A stretch of DNA of 64,000 bases. Origin: Pseudomonadota bacterium (GTDB taxonomy: Bacteria; Bdellovibrionota; Bacteriovoracia; Bacteriovoracales; Bacteriovoracaceae). Positions 33,573-42,994 of the stretch are shown one piece after another (position 1 is the stretch's first letter; the number at the start of each line of letters is the position of its first letter). The stretch covers positions 1-64,000 of the forward strand of contig JAIYDL010000003.1 in assembly GCA_027487515.1 (NCBI GenBank), in the 5' to 3' direction. The translations under genes and the position numbers were made by a program. Below the pieces are notes generated by a model, which was not told the DNA's origin, did not search any database, and worked only from the letters and a program-made list of their open reading frames with translations.

Positions 33573-34361
33573 ATGAATATTTTTGTGTGCGTGAAACAGG
33601 TTCCCGATACGGAAACTAAGATCACCCCGACCGGCGATGGCAGTTTCATCGAGACCGCCTCGATCAAGTGGATCATGAATCCCTACGACGAATTTGCCGT
33701 CGAACAAGCACTGCTGGTGAAGCAGTTGAACCCCGCAGCAACCGTCACAGTCCTGCGCGTCGGTTCCGTGAAAGATACCGAAGCGCTCAGAACAGCGATG
33801 GCGATGGGGGCCGACGACGCGGCCCTGGTCGAAGCCGCTGACAATCTCGATTCGTATTCCATCGCCAAGGCCCTGAAGGGCGCCATCCAAAAGACCGGTA
33901 AATCACCGGACCTCATTTTGGCCGGGAAGCAGGCGATCGACGACGACGCTCTTCAGGTGCCTCAGATCCTGGCCCAGATGCTCAATCTCCCCTCCGTCTC
34001 CGTCATCGTTGGGTTCGAACTGTCTGGATCTGCACTCAAGGTCCGTCGAGAAGTCGAGGGCGGTGCTCTCGAGGTCTACGAGCTCGCCACCCCGTGCGTG
34101 CTTGCCTGTAACAAAGGCCTGAACACTCCTCGGTACGCGTCTCTTCCGGGCATCATGAAGGCGAAGAAAAAACCGATGGCCCAGTATTCACTCGCTGACG
34201 TCGGTGTTTCCGAGTCTGACCGAAGGGTCAAGTACTCTCAGTTCAAACTCCCACCGGAAAAGCCACCGGGGAAGAAGTTCGACGCCACAGACGCGGGTAA
34301 GCAGCGCGAGCTGGTTTCTCAGGTAGTAGGTCTCCTACGCACAGAAGCGAAAATTATTTAA
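33573..34361 (+). CDS. etfB: Electron transfer flavoprotein beta subunit
   Basis: EtfB binds AMP or a second nucleotide and forms the ETF heterodimer that takes electrons from acyl-CoA dehydrogenases. The 262-residue protein opens with the family pattern VKQVPDTE. It contains INPYDE-like MNPYDEFAVEQAL, the GADDAALVEA segment and AGKQAIDDDALQVP near residue 110. It sits between the dehydrogenase and etfA, 24 and 17 bases away, with GGAG before the ATG. Confidence 0.95.
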   Translation: MNIFVCVKQVPDTETKITPTGDGSFIETASIKWIMNPYDEFAVEQALLVKQLNPAATVTVLRVGSVKDTEALRTAMAMGADDAALVEAADNLDSYSIAKALKGAIQKTGKSPDLILAGKQAIDDDALQVPQILAQMLNLPSVSVIVGFELSGSALKVRREVEGGALEVYELATPCVLACNKGLNTPRYASLPGIMKAKKKPMAQYSLADVGVSESDRRVKYSQFKLPPEKPPGKKFDATDAGKQRELVSQVVGLLRTEAKII

Positions 34362-34378
34362 TTCTAAAGGATATCACC

Positions 34379-35341
34379 ATGGCCAACGTATTAGTCTTTA
34401 CTGAAGTTCACGACGGTCGCGTTAAACCCGTCACTCTAGAAATCCTTGGTCGCCTGCATGGACAAACGGCGGACGTCGCGGTCTTCGGAGACCTCGACGC
34501 GGGTCAGGTCGCAGAGCTCGCGAAGCACGGTGCCCAGAGCGTACATAAGCTCAAAGGAGCAGGCCTCGAGAAGTATTCTCCGGAAGGCTACGCCAATGCG
34601 CTCTCGGAGTTCATCAAGTCGAAGAACTACGACTACGTCTTCGGGGGCGCGACCTCCATGGGCAAAGACATGCTTCCTCGGCTGGCAACGAAGTTCGACG
34701 CGGGCCTTGCCTCGGACGTTGTCAACTTCACCTTCGATGGCGGCGTCTTCGCTGGGACTCGCCCACTCTTCGCCGGCAAATGCCTTGCGAAGGTAGAGGT
34801 CACTGGACCTAAGCCTCACTTCATTTCTGTGCGGCCGAATGCGCTTGGGATGTCACCGAACCCAACGGCCGGCAGTGGCAGCGCTGCCGACGTGGCCGTC
34901 AGCGCCGGGGACATTCGCGCGACGATCAAGGAGATCATCAAAGCAACTTCGACGAAGGTCGACCTCACCGAGGCGAACATCATCGTCACCGGTGGCCGTG
35001 CCATGAAGAACGCCGAGAACTTCCAGATCCTCGACCAGCTTGCTGACGTCATCGGCGCCACAGTGGGAGCATCGCGAGCTGCGGTTGACTCCGGCTTCGC
35101 ACCCCATGCGATGCAAGTGGGGCAAACCGGGAAGACCGTGGCCCCATCCCTCTACATCGCGTGCGGTGTGTCCGGGGCCATCCAGCACTTGGCAGGCATG
35201 AGAACATCCAAAGTCATCGTCGCCATCAACTCTGACCCGGACGCTCCGATTTTCACCAAAGCAGACTACGGCATCGTCGGAGACCTTTTCCAAATCGTCC
35301 CGATCATGACCGAAGAGTTTAAGAAGCTCTTGGGAAAATAG
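34379..35341 (+). CDS. etfA: Electron transfer flavoprotein alpha subunit
   Basis: EtfA holds the redox-active FAD. In 320 residues it carries the C-terminal FAD signature, [39 protein letters not shown] and [12 protein letters not shown]. It follows etfB in the order typical of fatty-acid oxidation clusters. The stop lies 4 bases before the next gene. Confidence 0.96.
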   Translation: MANVLVFTEVHDGRVKPVTLEILGRLHGQTADVAVFGDLDAGQVAELAKHGAQSVHKLKGAGLEKYSPEGYANALSEFIKSKNYDYVFGGATSMGKDMLPRLATKFDAGLASDVVNFTFDGGVFAGTRPLFAGKCLAKVEVTGPKPHFISVRPNALGMSPNPTAGSGSAADVAVSAGDIRATIKEIIKATSTKVDLTEANIIVTGGRAMKNAENFQILDQLADVIGATVGASRAAVDSGFAPHAMQVGQTGKTVAPSLYIACGVSGAIQHLAGMRTSKVIVAINSDPDAPIFTKADYGIVGDLFQIVPIMTEEFKKLLGK

Positions 35342-35345
35342 AGGC

Positions 35346-35960
35346 TTGTTACTTCAACAGCTGGCCGGCCTTTTGGCCGGCTTCCTCTACAAAAGCTACG
35401 CGTCGACCTATCGTTACGAACTGTTCTTCGAAGACGTAGCTGATCGGAAGCTGTTCTTTGCCGACCTCTCCAAGAGAGATCCCGACCCCCAGACCAATCT
35501 CATCTATGCGTGTTTTCACCAGGACGACCTCACCTGTTTACCGTACTTCGCTGACCGGAACATCTGCATTCTAATTTCCAACTCCAAAGACGGTCAGATC
35601 CTCGCGTCTGCAGTAGAATACATGGGGTACCAGACAGTCCGGGGATCGTCCCATCGTGGGGGAGTGGCGGGTCTCTTAGCGGGGATGCGGAAAGTTATCG
35701 ATGGCCACAAGATGACCATCGCGGTCGATGGCCCTCGAGGACCGATCTATAAAGTTAAAGAGGGGATCACGGCCGTCTCGGAGAAGGCCCGGAGACCAAT
35801 TGTTCCCGTGAGGGGGTACCCCCACTGGAAGTTTGTTTTTAAGAAAAGCTGGAACCGAGCAACGCTTCCCCTACCTTTTAGCAGAATCAGGCTCATGATT
35901 GGGAAAGTTGATTTCTACTCCACCCAGGGGCTCGAAGAGAAGATGATCTCTTTAAAGTAA
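35346..35960 (+). CDS. DUF374-type lysophospholipid acyltransferase-like protein
   Basis: A 204-residue protein resembling the DUF374/LPLAT family. ACFHQDDL corresponds to the H-x4-D/L region, and VDGPRGPIYKVKEG and RRPIVPVRG are family motifs. Members are thought to acylate lipid A or lysophospholipid at the inner membrane. The start appears to be TTG at 35346, but the GAGG before it is only one base away, so the true start is uncertain. It is co-oriented with etfA, 4 bases behind it. Confidence 0.7.
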   Translation: MLLQQLAGLLAGFLYKSYASTYRYELFFEDVADRKLFFADLSKRDPDPQTNLIYACFHQDDLTCLPYFADRNICILISNSKDGQILASAVEYMGYQTVRGSSHRGGVAGLLAGMRKVIDGHKMTIAVDGPRGPIYKVKEGITAVSEKARRPIVPVRGYPHWKFVFKKSWNRATLPLPFSRIRLMIGKVDFYSTQGLEEKMISLK

Positions 35961-35982
35961 CTGGCACCCTGTCTCTGGGGAG

Positions 35983-36816
35983 TTACATGGACTGAACACC
36001 CTCGAAGTTAAATCCCTGGGCCTGAGGATCATCTTGTTTCACCTGAGGCACAGCTCCGTTTTCAACTTCTGGCGCAACCGCGACCTGTTCATTCTGGACG
36101 GGTTGATCACCGAAGGTACCGACATCGACGTTGTTATTTTCGGCGAGAGTCTCCTGGATCTCCTGCTGCTGCTCCACTGGGGCCTGCGAAGAGAACCTTA
36201 ATCTGGTCCCCTCTAGGGGACCGTTGGTAAGCGTGACCATGTACGCTGTTTGATCGACCTGGTACATCATGCCTGAATACACTTCCCCATCGAGATCATA
36301 CTCGAAGACGTTTCCAGTCATTTCGGAGAAAGACACCGATAGTCCAAGTCCGTTCGGTAAATCGACGGCCAATTCTTCGATGATTCCGTTGTTCGCGCTG
36401 AGGGAACCCGTGAACTGGGTGCTTTGGAGACCATTCTGCCATTTCGCTGGGTTAATCACTTCAACCAAAGAAAGAGAGAGCTCTTCTTGAACGGCTGCGG
36501 CAGGAGTTTCAGGAGCACTCACGGTCTCCGGACTCGGCGCTGCCGCGACCGTTGAGATCGTTTGCACTATGGGTTTTACTGGGACGACGGTTTCCGGTGC
36601 GGGCCCAGGAAGTTTCTGCCAGTGAACTGCGGCTGCGACCTCACGACCAGGAACCGTGACACCGTAAACTTCATCGAGGCGTTTAACAAACGCCATGTCT
36701 TTTCCGTTTAGTCCAGACTCGGAGTTTATCACCACCGAATTGTAGGTGCCGATTAAAACAACGAACAATCCAAGAGCCGCGTAAATGTTCCGAACTTGAT
36801 TTCGATCAAAATTCAT
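35983..36816 (-). CDS. Single-pass membrane-anchored hypothetical protein
   Basis: A 277-residue protein from the ATG at 36816, which has AGGGGA seven bases upstream; a longer frame to 36876 lacks one. A single transmembrane anchor (about residues 10-27) is followed by a Pro/Val/Ala-rich low-complexity stretch. A strand-rich domain (about 105-220) and a Gln/Asn-rich tail come last. I do not recognise it. The arrangement suggests a periplasmic protein held by the N-terminus. Confidence 0.6.
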   Translation of the reverse strand: MNFDRNQVRNIYAALGLFVVLIGTYNSVVINSESGLNGKDMAFVKRLDEVYGVTVPGREVAAAVHWQKLPGPAPETVVPVKPIVQTISTVAAAPSPETVSAPETPAAAVQEELSLSLVEVINPAKWQNGLQSTQFTGSLSANNGIIEELAVDLPNGLGLSVSFSEMTGNVFEYDLDGEVYSGMMYQVDQTAYMVTLTNGPLEGTRLRFSSQAPVEQQQEIQETLAENNNVDVGTFGDQPVQNEQVAVAPEVENGAVPQVKQDDPQAQGFNFEGVQSM

Positions 36817-36984
36817 AAAAATCCCCTGTGTGTACCTCCGTTTAAGCAAGGGCAGTGCCACAAGTTCAGTCTTCATTTCTAGGCGTTAGAGATCCGATCG
36901 GTTTTAGGCGTGAACAGCTGTCGATAAAATCGACAGAGATAGGGAAAAGCTGCCTAGAGGGTCGACAAGAAAACGGAGATTAAC

Positions 36985-38124
36985 CTATCGCCTCGTAAAC
37001 ACGCTAAGCACCTCTACGTGAGGAGTGTGCGGAAAGAGGTCAATCGGGGTGACCTCCTGGAGCTGCCACCCGTGCTTGAGGAAATCGGCGGCGTCTCGAG
37101 AGAAGGTGTCGATTTCGCAGGAGATGTAATAGATGACCTCGAGGTTATCGAGGTACTTGAACAGACCTCGGCGCTTCTCAAGGCCCTCCCTCGGAGGGTC
37201 CAACAGGAGTGCTTTGGCATGGGGCTGGGATCGAGCGATTGTGGCCCAGACACCCTTCTTCGTCATATCCAAAGGGAGGATGCGCACTCCGGGGAAACGC
37301 GCCTGGGTCAAAGCTTCGAGGGCCGTTCCCTGAACTTCGACGGCGAGGATATTGGTAAACCCAAGCTCTGAGAGAACTTCGGTGAAATTGCCGGATCCAC
37401 AGAAAAGGTCAATGACCGGGAAGTGAGCAGGAAGTGCGCTGAATTTCTCTCGAATCCATCGGCGCATGACATCGTTCTGCTCAGAGTTGCCCTGGCGAAA
37501 TGGCCTGCGCTTATTGAGGACGATTTTCTCCAAAGTTGATTCATCATCGAGGTCTAAGAAAGACCATCTATGCCCGCCGGTTGGGGACCAATCATCTCTT
37601 GGCAACGTACTCCGAAGGTCGTGAAAGAGACCCCGAAGTGTTTCGTTCATGATGACACAGTCGTCGACCGGCGCGAAGACAGAGGAGCCCTCTGAAACGT
37701 AGCCCAGGCGACTACCGTCAGTCTTTAACTGAACCCTATTCCGGTAGCCCAGCACCTTCGGGGACGGCATCACATTCGGGACGGTCACAGACGAGGAAAC
37801 TCTCCGTTTCTCGAGTGCATGGACCAGGCGTTTGCGCTTGAAGTGGAGTTGCGAGTGATAGTCCGCCAACATCCAGGGACAGCCACCGCATTGGCCCGGC
37901 AAGTAACCACGGTGCGCGCAAATAACCTCAGTTCGATCCTTCGAAGGCACAACCAACCGAACCAGCCTGGCCTCGTCGTACTTTCGGGATGCTAAAGATA
38001 TTTCAAATTCTGCTTCGTCTCCGGGCCAGGTTCCTCGGACAAAGAACGTCCTCCCATCCGGATGATCGACGACCCCAAGGCCTTTGTGAGACAGGTCTCG
38101 TACGGTGGCGACGAAGGTAAGCAT
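36985..38124 (-). CDS. RNA 5-methyluridine methyltransferase (RlmD/TrmA family)
   Basis: It methylates C5 of a uridine in rRNA or tRNA with S-adenosylmethionine. The 379 residues comprise a TRAM RNA-binding domain (about 1-55) and an Fe-S cysteine cluster (C in EVICAHRGYLPGQCGGC). The Rossmann methyltransferase follows with DLFCGSGNF and LLLDPPREGLEK, then the catalytic cysteine in YISCEIDTFSRD. RlmD and RlmC paralogues cannot be told apart by eye. Confidence 0.88.
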   Translation of the reverse strand: MLTFVATVRDLSHKGLGVVDHPDGRTFFVRGTWPGDEAEFEISLASRKYDEARLVRLVVPSKDRTEVICAHRGYLPGQCGGCPWMLADYHSQLHFKRKRLVHALEKRRVSSSVTVPNVMPSPKVLGYRNRVQLKTDGSRLGYVSEGSSVFAPVDDCVIMNETLRGLFHDLRSTLPRDDWSPTGGHRWSFLDLDDESTLEKIVLNKRRPFRQGNSEQNDVMRRWIREKFSALPAHFPVIDLFCGSGNFTEVLSELGFTNILAVEVQGTALEALTQARFPGVRILPLDMTKKGVWATIARSQPHAKALLLDPPREGLEKRRGLFKYLDNLEVIYYISCEIDTFSRDAADFLKHGWQLQEVTPIDLFPHTPHVEVLSVFTRR

Positions 38125-38161
38125 TCAGTTAAGTGCGCATCAAAAGAAAAACGGCTTTTGA

Positions 38162-38353
38162 CTATTCCGTCATGGGAACTTGCTTCAGATAATCCAAGTG
38201 GGAGGAGCGAAACCGCTTGAGAGCGATGACGACGATGTCAGCAACCGGCATTCCTGTGTTCTTCGACATGAGCTCAAGATCTTCTGCAACTTTGCTCTCG
38301 ATTTTGACTGTGATTTCTTTCAACTCGCCCTGGTTGTGCTTCTGTGATTTCAT
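38162..38353 (-). CDS. Small ribbon-helix-helix-like protein
   Basis: A 63-residue protein: a basic start, one beta-strand (LKEITVKIES), then two short helices (VAEDLELMSKNTG and PVADIVVIALKRF). This order is characteristic of ribbon-helix-helix (CopG/MetJ-like) DNA-binding domains. It would act as a dimeric regulator. No toxin gene is adjacent, so an antitoxin role is not supported. Confidence 0.6.
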   Translation of the reverse strand: MKSQKHNQGELKEITVKIESKVAEDLELMSKNTGMPVADIVVIALKRFRSSHLDYLKQVPMTE

Positions 38354-38410
38354 GTAACCTCTTTAGAAATTATCTCCCATTCTACCCGGTTTTTCATAAC
38401 CGGTCACTCT

Positions 38411-38959
38411 TCATTCTTTCTTCGGTGCAAGGATCTTAAGGGCCCCCTTCTTTCGAAGGCTTATTAGGGCGTGTGTCACTTCGTGCTCCATCAAGTCACA
38501 ATTCTGATAAAGGTCTGCAGGACTGTTCCAGTCTGTCAGAGTCCTGAGGACGTCGAACTCTCTCGACGAGATCGGCAGCGTGTCTTCGAGGAAGTCGGCG
38601 TCGAGAAGGATCTTGATGTTTTCGGGGGGCCTAAATTTTACTGTCTCTCGATGCAGGCGAAGGACCTCTCGGAGGCGCTGCTTGAGCGTCGAGTAGGGGT
38701 AATGAATCTGCCTTTCCTTCTCTTCCACAAGTTCGGGCTCAACGACGTATTCGAATGACTGAAGAGCGTATTCCTGAATGAAGAGCTCGAAGAATGCTCT
38801 GACACCTCGGTGCCTCAGGAAAGCCACCTGAATCACATCGCCGTCAAGGAACAAGATGTGACCCAGGAACTGGTGATTGAGGTTCGAGAGGATGTTCACT
38901 TTCCCCGTGAACTCGACCGCAAGCTGTTCGTCAATGACGTTGAGTACCCTCGACTCCAC
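38411..38959 (-). CDS. DUF4388-like (PATAN) regulatory protein
   Basis: A 182-residue protein. The first 90 residues follow the DUF4388/PATAN pattern: TGKVNILSNL, GHILFLDGDVIQVAF, GVRAFFELF. This pattern is common in two-component and gliding/motility regulators of myxobacteria, Bdellovibrio and cyanobacteria. The C-terminal 70 residues (SSREFDVLRTLTDWN, ALISLRKKGALKIL) look like a winged helix. It lies 7 bases downstream of the mrp-like gene. Confidence 0.65.
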   Translation of the reverse strand: MESRVLNVIDEQLAVEFTGKVNILSNLNHQFLGHILFLDGDVIQVAFLRHRGVRAFFELFIQEYALQSFEYVVEPELVEEKERQIHYPYSTLKQRLREVLRLHRETVKFRPPENIKILLDADFLEDTLPISSREFDVLRTLTDWNSPADLYQNCDLMEHEVTHALISLRKKGALKILAPKKE

Positions 38960-38966
38960 GGGGACC

Positions 38967-40148
38967 CTACTTTGTGAGGCCTAGGATCTTAGAAAAAAAC
39001 CCGGGCCTTGACTCGTTCACCGGTGAAGGATTGAAGAAGGCCTCAACCTTTTCACCGATGGCGAGGAAGGCGTTCCAAACTGGGCGGTCGCGAAGCTGAT
39101 CTTGAGTCATGTAGGGATGGCCCGAGTCAGACCCAGTTCGAAGTTCAAGCTCCAGCGGGATCTGTCCGAGCATGGGCACAGCCAACTGTTCCACAGCTTT
39201 TTCTACTCCCCCGTGCCCAAAGATATGATGCTCGGCGCCGCAGCTGCTGCAGACAAAGCTAGTCATGTTCTCTACCATTCCGATCACAGGGAGATTCAGC
39301 TTCTTGAACATCTCGACCCCTTTCTTCGCGTCGAGGAGAGCTATGTCCTGCGGCGTGGAGATCACGATCGCGCCGTCGACGTGGGCATTCTGAATCATAG
39401 AAAGCTGGATGTCGCCAGTGCCCGGCGGAAGATCAATGAGCAGGAAGTCAGTCCCGGTCCAATCAACGTCAAACAGAAATTGACTGAGGACTCCTCCGAG
39501 CATGGGACCGCGCCAGATGACCGGATCTTGTTCATTGATAAAAAATCCGAAGCTCATGAACTTGATTCCGTACGCTTCCACCGGAATGATTTTTCGCTCA
39601 GAGTTTGAACGAGGCTTTTCGTCTCTCTTCCCGAAGATCATGGGTTGAGACGGACCATAGATGTCGGCATCGATCAGGCCAACCTTGTGGCCATTCTTCG
39701 CGAGCGTAAGAGCGAGGTTCGCAGTGAACGTGGACTTACCAACCCCCCCTTTGCCAGAACCGATGGCAATGATCTTGCCCACTCCCGGGACAGGTTTCTT
39801 ATTCCCGACGGTGCCATGCCCCGCTTTGAGCTGAGCGGGTGCGGTCGCAGCGGGAGCGGCGGCCGAGGGTTGTTCGTTCTTTTCGTCCAAGGCCTTGAAC
39901 ACGTCCTGGGACTGGGAGGAGACCGTTTTCACAAGGATCTTATCCACACCCACGAGCTCACTCAGGGTATTCTGGATCTCAAGTTCGATCACCCGCTTTT
40001 CCGCGGGAGAGATTCCGTCCCGGTTATACTGGGCCACGAGCTTGTCACCCTCCATGCCGACGTGCTGCCAGCGGTTTTCTGAGGCGAGCGTCGCTCCGGT
40101 TGCCGGGTTGATAACTTGATTAAGTCGCTCACGAATAAGATCGATCAT
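38967..40148 (-). CDS. Mrp/ApbC-type Fe-S cluster carrier ATPase
   Basis: A 393-residue P-loop ATPase that transfers Fe-S clusters. It has an N-terminal MIP18/DUF59 domain (about 1-80), an Ala/Pro-rich linker, then the deviant Walker A GSGKGGVGKST. DADIYGPSQP, PPGTGDIQLS and the cluster-binding CSSCG near residue 300 follow. The C-terminal tail runs past the usual end. It works in the cytoplasm, and the window also holds ErpA and YgfZ. Confidence 0.92.
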   Translation of the reverse strand: MIDLIRERLNQVINPATGATLASENRWQHVGMEGDKLVAQYNRDGISPAEKRVIELEIQNTLSELVGVDKILVKTVSSQSQDVFKALDEKNEQPSAAAPAATAPAQLKAGHGTVGNKKPVPGVGKIIAIGSGKGGVGKSTFTANLALTLAKNGHKVGLIDADIYGPSQPMIFGKRDEKPRSNSERKIIPVEAYGIKFMSFGFFINEQDPVIWRGPMLGGVLSQFLFDVDWTGTDFLLIDLPPGTGDIQLSMIQNAHVDGAIVISTPQDIALLDAKKGVEMFKKLNLPVIGMVENMTSFVCSSCGAEHHIFGHGGVEKAVEQLAVPMLGQIPLELELRTGSDSGHPYMTQDQLRDRPVWNAFLAIGEKVEAFFNPSPVNESRPGFFSKILGLTK

Positions 40149-40253
40149 ATCTTCCGCCTGAGTTTTTTACTTTGTTAAGTCTGTTATTTCCACCTAGTAC
40201 AAATACCGTTCTCATTTTATGATTCTAGGTAAACTCTGAATAGGATTAAAACA

Positions 40254-40811
40254 TTGGCATTTTATAAACGCTCCGTTTTTCTAGTTAATCCGTCATTCCA
40301 ACTTAAGTTCAGTCTGATCGTGTGCTCAATCATCATCATCTCCACCCTGATCTACCCGGTCATCATCCTCGACTTCTTCAAGCTCGTGGTTGCGAATTCC
40401 CCGAGCCTTCCGGGCACGGTGATCGGAGCGAAGAATGACCTGATCGTCTACCTCGTGATCATCCAAGTCGTGATCACGCTCCTCGTTTTCATCCTGTTCA
40501 TCTTCTTCACCCACAAGATCGCGGGCCCCCTCTTCAAGCTCAAAAATCATCTGGCACAGATCCGAGAAGGGCGTCCCATCTCACCGCTGACGTTTCGCGA
40601 CGGGGATTACTTTCACGACGTTGCCGAAGAGGTGAGTTTGTTCCTTGAATCCGTAGCAGATAACCAGGAAGCCGACTTCCAGTACGTCGATGAGATCGCG
40701 AGCTACTTGGAGAACCTCTCCCCAATCGTCCCGGATGATAAGAAGCCCATATTGAACGAGATTTCCCGTCGGTTACTCGAGATTCAATCCCGTTACAAAA
40801 ATAGCCATTAG
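40254..40811 (+). CDS. Membrane protein with HAMP-like region
   Basis: A 185-residue protein with two transmembrane helices (about 19-42 and 63-87). The second is followed directly by HKIAGPLFKLKNHL and a paired-helix stretch, as in HAMP linkers of chemoreceptors and kinases. No signalling domain follows; the C-terminus is an acidic helical region. The apparent start is TTG. It may be a stand-alone HAMP protein modulating a partner. Confidence 0.6.
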   Translation: MAFYKRSVFLVNPSFQLKFSLIVCSIIIISTLIYPVIILDFFKLVVANSPSLPGTVIGAKNDLIVYLVIIQVVITLLVFILFIFFTHKIAGPLFKLKNHLAQIREGRPISPLTFRDGDYFHDVAEEVSLFLESVADNQEADFQYVDEIASYLENLSPIVPDDKKPILNEISRRLLEIQSRYKNSH

Positions 40812-40836
40812 GCAGTGAAAATTCGTCCCAAGATGA

Positions 40837-40842
40837 TATACT
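40837..40842 (+). promoter_or_regulatory. -10 box of transglycosylase gene
   Basis: TATACT lies 45 bases before the ATG, with a weak GTGAAA 16 bases upstream. The leader contains a GGGTT/AACCC hairpin (40863-40877) bracketed by the 8-base direct repeats CCATTGAG at 40856 and 40877. Confidence 0.4.
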
Positions 40843-40887
40843 CTAAGCTCATCATCCATTGAGGGTTGGTGAAACCCCATTGAGCAA

Positions 40888-42972
40888 ATGAAACTTTTGA
40901 CCCTACTCGTTCCACTGCTAAGCTTGCCGCTCATGGCCTCGACGCCACCGTCGAGGGATGCTCTCATCGACTCTCCCCAGCTGCAGCTCTCGAAGTCGGA
41001 CCACATCATCGCCGAACACGTGGTCAGCATGATCAAATTCGTCGAGAAGGGCTACGTCAATCAGGAGATTCTGAATAAAGTATCCCGAGAAACAGAAAAG
41101 TCGCGGCACTTCGGAATGTTCAGCCTCTGGTACAAAGAGATCGGGACCATTTCACGACTCCAGAGAACGGAAGACTTTTTGAGCTATTGCCGGGGTTACC
41201 TTGAGCGCCGCCAATCCTTGCCTCTCGAGCGCCGGCTTGAGCGACTGGCAGGTAACTACTGCCGAGAACGGGCCCTTGAGGCGATCGGGCGGGACATCGA
41301 AAAGACGAACCTTCTGAGCGACGACGCTACCCTGTTCATCCAGCAGAACCTTAAGTTTTTCCTCACGAAGAGGAATCGAAAGAACTTCGCATTTTTCATC
41401 CAATCCCAGTCCCAGCGGCCTGAGATCCTTAAAAAAATATCCAATGAAGTGACCTCGTTTAGTGTGAGGAACGAAGTCGTACCCTCCCAGGAAGTCCTCA
41501 AAGACATCCTGATCAATGAGCAGATCACGAAGCTCATTCAGGACAAGGGCTTCAATCCTCTCCAGCATCAGAACGTCTTCTACGGGGAGTTCGGTAAGCT
41601 CATCGAACTGGGCTACCGGATCCTCGACAATAAACCCACGGACGCCAAGGTTAAGGACCATTACCAGTTTCTTAAAAACTACATGGAGCTCAATCAAGAC
41701 CACCTTCCCATGGGCCTGTGTCTCACGCGCTTAAACGATTTCGCCAAGGCAACGTTCCGCGGGGGCTTCACGGCGCTTTCTCAAGAAATCTACCGCTTCA
41801 TCATAAAGAAAGATAACAAAGAGATCCAAGAAGACGCGATCTTTTTCTACCTCTGGACTCACCTGTATTATAACGAATTCAAAGAAGCCCATAAGCTCGC
41901 GACCAGTCTAGGCCTCCTCAAGAACGTGAAGCAGCTCGTCGATGCTCGGCTGAAGTTCTGGATCGGAATCATTCACGAGGAAGTCCAGCGACCGGTCGAT
42001 GCCGTGAGTGTGTACGAGGACATCGTCTCCAACCATCCTCTTAGCTTCTACGGAATCATGTCTACGAAGAAGCTGCAGGTTCTGAAACCTGAGTCTCCCG
42101 TGGTGAGCTTTTACGTCAACAACTCTGTCCAAGCCGCGAGTGATTCCTCGGTCCTTCTGAAGACGCTCGACGAAGACCACGTCTCGTCTCTCGTGCGCCT
42201 TAAGGCCTGGGCGAAGATTGACTCCCTTCGGATGATGAAGATTGAACTCAAGCGACTCAATAACCATAGCGTGCCGTTGCTCCTGGTGAAAAATCCCAGT
42301 GAGAAACAACTCCACCTACGCTCTGAGCTTCATCTGTTGAACGCCCGCATCATTCAGAATTCAGAAAACTATCTGGCAACGTTTCGCTACCTCTATGAAG
42401 TTCTCGATCGGAAAGAGGTCATCTTCAATCGGCAGCTACTGGAAATTCTCTATCCGCGGCCGTATCTGGCAGTCCTGTCAAAGGCCCTCAAGGGGCAGGG
42501 CCTTGACCCGGTGGTTGTCCTTGCGTTAATCCGCCAAGAATCAGTTTTCAACCCGGAGGCCCGGTCCCCCGTGGGCGCGAGAGGCCTCATGCAGTTGATG
42601 CCCACAACCGCTCGTCGTTTTCGAAGGAGTGTGAGAGACAGACATCTCGTGAACCCGGAGATTAACATCGACATCGGAACCAAGTATTTCAAGAACCTTC
42701 TTAAGCGCTACGACGGGAATCTCGTCTATGTGCTGGCCGCCTACAACGCGGGTGAATCGCGGGTGGAGCGCTGGCGAAGCATGTACTTTGACACGGACGC
42801 GACCATTCTCAAGAACATCGAATCGATTCCGTTTCTCGAAACGAGAAACTACGTGAAACTGATTTTCCGAAACATCTTTTTCTACAAACTTCTCATCGAG
42901 CGAGAGGCGAACCTCGCGGACACGAGAGAGTCGAATCGGATCTTCGACGTTAGCCTCGGGTTCAGTAAGTAG
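40888..42972 (+). CDS. slt: Soluble lytic murein transglycosylase
   Basis: It cleaves the glycan strands of peptidoglycan, forming 1,6-anhydroMurNAc ends, in the periplasm. The 694-residue protein has a signal peptide (cleavage about 17), a long helical superhelix (about 40-520) and the SLT catalytic domain. E551 sits in LIRQESVFNPEA, with GLMQLMPTTA and NIDIGTKYFKNLL then LAAYNAGESRV after it. The architecture matches Slt70. It stands alone between a HAMP-like protein and convergent ychF. Confidence 0.93.
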   Translation: MKLLTLLVPLLSLPLMASTPPSRDALIDSPQLQLSKSDHIIAEHVVSMIKFVEKGYVNQEILNKVSRETEKSRHFGMFSLWYKEIGTISRLQRTEDFLSYCRGYLERRQSLPLERRLERLAGNYCRERALEAIGRDIEKTNLLSDDATLFIQQNLKFFLTKRNRKNFAFFIQSQSQRPEILKKISNEVTSFSVRNEVVPSQEVLKDILINEQITKLIQDKGFNPLQHQNVFYGEFGKLIELGYRILDNKPTDAKVKDHYQFLKNYMELNQDHLPMGLCLTRLNDFAKATFRGGFTALSQEIYRFIIKKDNKEIQEDAIFFYLWTHLYYNEFKEAHKLATSLGLLKNVKQLVDARLKFWIGIIHEEVQRPVDAVSVYEDIVSNHPLSFYGIMSTKKLQVLKPESPVVSFYVNNSVQAASDSSVLLKTLDEDHVSSLVRLKAWAKIDSLRMMKIELKRLNNHSVPLLLVKNPSEKQLHLRSELHLLNARIIQNSENYLATFRYLYEVLDRKEVIFNRQLLEILYPRPYLAVLSKALKGQGLDPVVVLALIRQESVFNPEARSPVGARGLMQLMPTTARRFRRSVRDRHLVNPEINIDIGTKYFKNLLKRYDGNLVYVLAAYNAGESRVERWRSMYFDTDATILKNIESIPFLETRNYVKLIFRNIFFYKLLIEREANLADTRESNRIFDVSLGFSK

Positions 42973-42994
42973 CGCCGTGTAACCCTTCGCAGAG

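Noticed and set aside
35957..35986. GTAACT/AGTTAC repeat between convergent genes as a terminator
   Set aside because: Only six base pairs, a long loop and no T-run; too weak to call.
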